From positions 1-47,724 of the forward strand of contig JADCJJ010000415.1 of the NCBI GenBank assembly GCA_020247085.1: DNA of 47,724 nucleotides. The letters run 5' to 3'. Shown in pieces: positions 46,323 through 47,724 of the stretch (positions are counted from its first letter, which is position 1; each line of letters starts with the position of its first letter). Both the position numbers and the translations under genes were made by a program. Below the pieces are notes generated by a model, which was not told where the DNA came from, did no database searches, and saw nothing but the letters and a program-made list of their open reading frames with translations. This stretch comes from Myxococcaceae bacterium. Lineage in GTDB: Bacteria; Myxococcota; Myxococcia; Myxococcales; Myxococcaceae.

Positions 46323-46437
46323 GCGAGCGTCTTCCTCCGCTGCACGTGGCGCTGCGGGCGGTCTTCGAGCAGAGCCGGAACGGTGGCCGATGAGCGAGCG
46401 TCTTCCTCCGCTGCACGAGGCGCTGCGGGCGGTCTTC
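46296..46437 (+). repeat. 71-bp tandem duplication across the sigma/partner junction
   Basis: 46296-46366 and 46367-46437 are identical except at two sites (GGTAGCC/GGTGGCC and CACGTGG/CACGAGG). Each copy holds the end of the sigma gene, its ATGA overlap and the start of the partner gene. 71 is not a multiple of three, so the second copy shifts the frame. Confidence 0.95.
46319..46393 (+). CDS. 24-codon minigene created by the duplication
   Basis: From the first ATGA overlap the frame reads MSERLPPLHVALRAVF, then continues into the second copy of the sigma 3' end and stops: EQSRNGGR, TGA. It thus joins the N-terminus of the partner protein to the C-terminus of the sigma factor. Its stop again overlaps the real partner ATG at 46390, so coupled translation can pass through it. 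Whether the peptide is stable or used is unknown. Confidence 0.5.
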   Translation: MSERLPPLHVALRAVFEQSRNGGR

Positions 46438-47265
46438 GACACGGCGACGCCCCCGCAGCCGTCGGCCGAGTTCGAGGCGCGGGTGCTCGAGCGCGTCACC
46501 GCGACGCTGGCAGGGGTGGCGCTCCCTGAGGACACGTCGGGCTCGGGCGGCTTCTCGGGGCCGACCGGCGCGCCGACGCCCGACGGGGTCCCCGCCCCGG
46601 GGGTGGTGGTCGTCAAGAAGGGCGTGCTCGCGCTCGGAGCCGCGCTGCTCCTGGGGGGCGGCGGGCTCGGGGGGGTGCTGGTGGGGCGCGTCGTGCTCAC
46701 GCCACCGGCGGCTGAGGTGAAAGCGTCGCCCGGGGGCGCGCGCGCGAAGGGCTCCGACGAGGCGCTGGGGTCGGCACACGACCCAGCTGACGAGCGCCCC
46801 GCGGCGGGTGTTCAGCGCCCCTCGGGGGCCACCGCGTCGGTCGGCGGCGCGGGGTCGATGCCGGCGAAGGCCGCGGGAGCGCCCAACGAGGTGAGCGCGG
46901 CCCCCCCGGGCCCGAAGGCGCCCCAGCCTTCGGCGTCCGTGCAAGGCCTCGCCGACGCGGGCGGGGCGCCCGCCGGGCATGAAGACGCGTCGCGGGACAC
47001 GGCGCTGTCGGCCGAGCGGGCGCTGCTCGAGGTCGCGCGCACGGCCCTCGCGCGAGGCGACGTCGGGGCGACGCTGGCCGCCGTCGAGCGCCACGAGCGC
47101 GAGTTCCCCGGCGGGCGGCTCCTCGAGGAGCGCGAGGTGCTCTTCGTCCAGGCGCTCGCCCTCTCGGGGCGGCGGGGGGACGCGGCGGCGCGACAGGCCG
47201 CGTTCAAGACGCGCTTCCCGGACAGCCTCTCGCTCCCGGCGGTGGACGCCGCGCTCGCGCCGTGA
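46390..47265 (+). CDS. Membrane partner of the ECF sigma factor, TPR-like C-terminus
   Basis: The 291-aa protein starts at the second copy of the duplicated ATG (MSERLPPLHEALRAVFDTA). One membrane helix lies at about 78-100 (VLALGAALLLGGGGLGGVLV). A low-complexity Ala/Pro/Gly stretch follows, and then a C-terminal helical domain at about 205-285 (AERALLEVARTALARGDVGA, FPGGRLLEEREVLFVQAL, AFKTRFPDSL) like a TPR pair. There is no zinc finger. The topology and position fit an anti-sigma or co-regulator of a type seen in myxobacteria; this is inferred. Confidence 0.75.
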   Translation: MSERLPPLHEALRAVFDTATPPQPSAEFEARVLERVTATLAGVALPEDTSGSGGFSGPTGAPTPDGVPAPGVVVVKKGVLALGAALLLGGGGLGGVLVGRVVLTPPAAEVKASPGGARAKGSDEALGSAHDPADERPAAGVQRPSGATASVGGAGSMPAKAAGAPNEVSAAPPGPKAPQPSASVQGLADAGGAPAGHEDASRDTALSAERALLEVARTALARGDVGATLAAVERHEREFPGGRLLEEREVLFVQALALSGRRGDAAARQAAFKTRFPDSLSLPAVDAALAP

Positions 47266-47340
47266 GGGCGACGGCGTACGACTGGCTGTCGCGAGAGCGC
47301 TCCAGCTACAGTGCCAGGGGCCGGCGGCAGGTCGGGCTCG

Positions 47341-47724
47341 ATGCCCAGAAGACCCATTCACGAGGTGTCCATCCGGCGGGTGGCGGCGGTAGAGCGCCGG
47401 GCGACGCTCGGGCTGCTGCCGCCCGAGCTGCTGACATCGAGGGCGGTGCACTTCACCGAGCGCGCCTCGGACGTGCTGACGGCGAACGCCTACGAGCTGT
47501 CGACGGACGACGGCGCGGTGGCGATGGACGCGGTGAGCCGCCTCGGGGTGTTCCGGGGGTGGCGCTACGACTTCATGGTGGGCCAGGCGCTGCGCTTCTC
47601 GATTCGCCGGAGCAAGCGCCTGCTCCTGCTCGATGGGCTGCGCGTGGTCGACGCGAAGGGTGCGGTGCTGGGCGAGTTCCGGCAGCGGCCGACGGGCTTC
47701 TCGGTGCACTTCGACGTGCTCGAC
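47341..47724 (+). CDS. Partial protein, possible LURP-one/scramblase-like fold
   Basis: A frame from ATG 47341 is open to the window edge (128 codons). It begins MPRRPIHEVSIRRVAAVERR and includes FSIRRSKRLLLLDGLRVVDA and KGAVLGEFRQRPTGFSVHFD. The V.DxxGxxLGxxxxR rhythm resembles the tubby-like fold of phospholipid scramblase/LURP-one-related proteins. This is a weak resemblance by eye. No signal peptide is seen. The end of the gene is outside the window. Confidence 0.5.
   Translation, partial: MPRRPIHEVSIRRVAAVERRATLGLLPPELLTSRAVHFTERASDVLTANAYELSTDDGAVAMDAVSRLGVFRGWRYDFMVGQALRFSIRRSKRLLLLDGLRVVDAKGAVLGEFRQRPTGFSVHFDVLD

Overview
The window is 47.7 kb of very GC-rich, densely coding DNA. Its gene content points to a myxobacterium-like member of the Myxococcota: a full Myxococcus-style type II secretion (T2SS) run, many ECF sigma factors, hybrid histidine kinases, PilZ and c-di-GMP type domains, an exported caspase-like protein, several lipoproteins, and abundant GTG starts with ATGA/GTGA stop-start overlaps. 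The taxonomic placement is inferred from style and content only. No rRNA, tRNA, CRISPR array, insertion sequence or prophage was seen.

Region 1 (1-12.7 kb, + strand) is a T2SS operon entered inside gspD: gspD(partial)-gspE-gspF-[43-aa membrane peptide]-gspG-[40-aa membrane peptide]-gspH-gspI-gspJ-gspK-gspL-gspM-gspN, then a gene of unknown function. Most joints overlap or are a few bases apart, so the proteins are probably made in coupled amounts. GspE carries an MshEN-type N-terminus (candidate c-di-GMP binding). GspD, GspI and GspK carry glycine-rich low-complexity inserts. Region 2 (12.7-15.6 kb, - strand) is a tightly overlapping ECF sigma, zinc-finger anti-sigma and exported caspase-like operon. 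Region 3 (15.9-23.0 kb) holds purF (+), then on the - strand two overlapping hybrid sensor kinases and gyrA, separated by strong inverted repeats.

Region 4 (23.2-28.1 kb, - strand) is a series of small or regulatory genes: a membrane protein, a TerB-like protein, a degenerate sigma-54-activator fragment, a large MshEN-MshEN-REC-nucleotidyl cyclase protein, an RMD1/DUF155-type membrane protein and a DTW-domain tRNA-modifying enzyme. Region 5 (28.1-36.9 kb) has lspA, a lipoprotein with bacterial Ig-like repeats, a PilZ protein (-), a small methyltransferase, uvrA behind a candidate LexA box, and a POT-family peptide transporter. A 474-bp gap (36.9-37.4 kb) holds a degenerate ~92-bp tandem repeat.

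Region 6 (37.4-42.1 kb, - strand) is a four-gene GldA/GldF/GldG/DUF4340 ABC-transporter operon behind a good promoter. Ribonuclease J diverges from it. Region 7 (43.9-47.7 kb) has a Cys-rich lipoprotein (-), then a beta-barrel-like protein, a second ECF sigma factor and a membrane partner. A 71-bp tandem duplication at the sigma/partner junction has created a 24-codon minigene. The last gene is cut by the window edge.

The least ordinary items are the two T2SS micropeptides, the sigma/anti-sigma/caspase operon, the cyclase that appears to combine c-di-GMP sensing, phosphorelay input and a substituted catalytic residue, and the 71-bp duplication.
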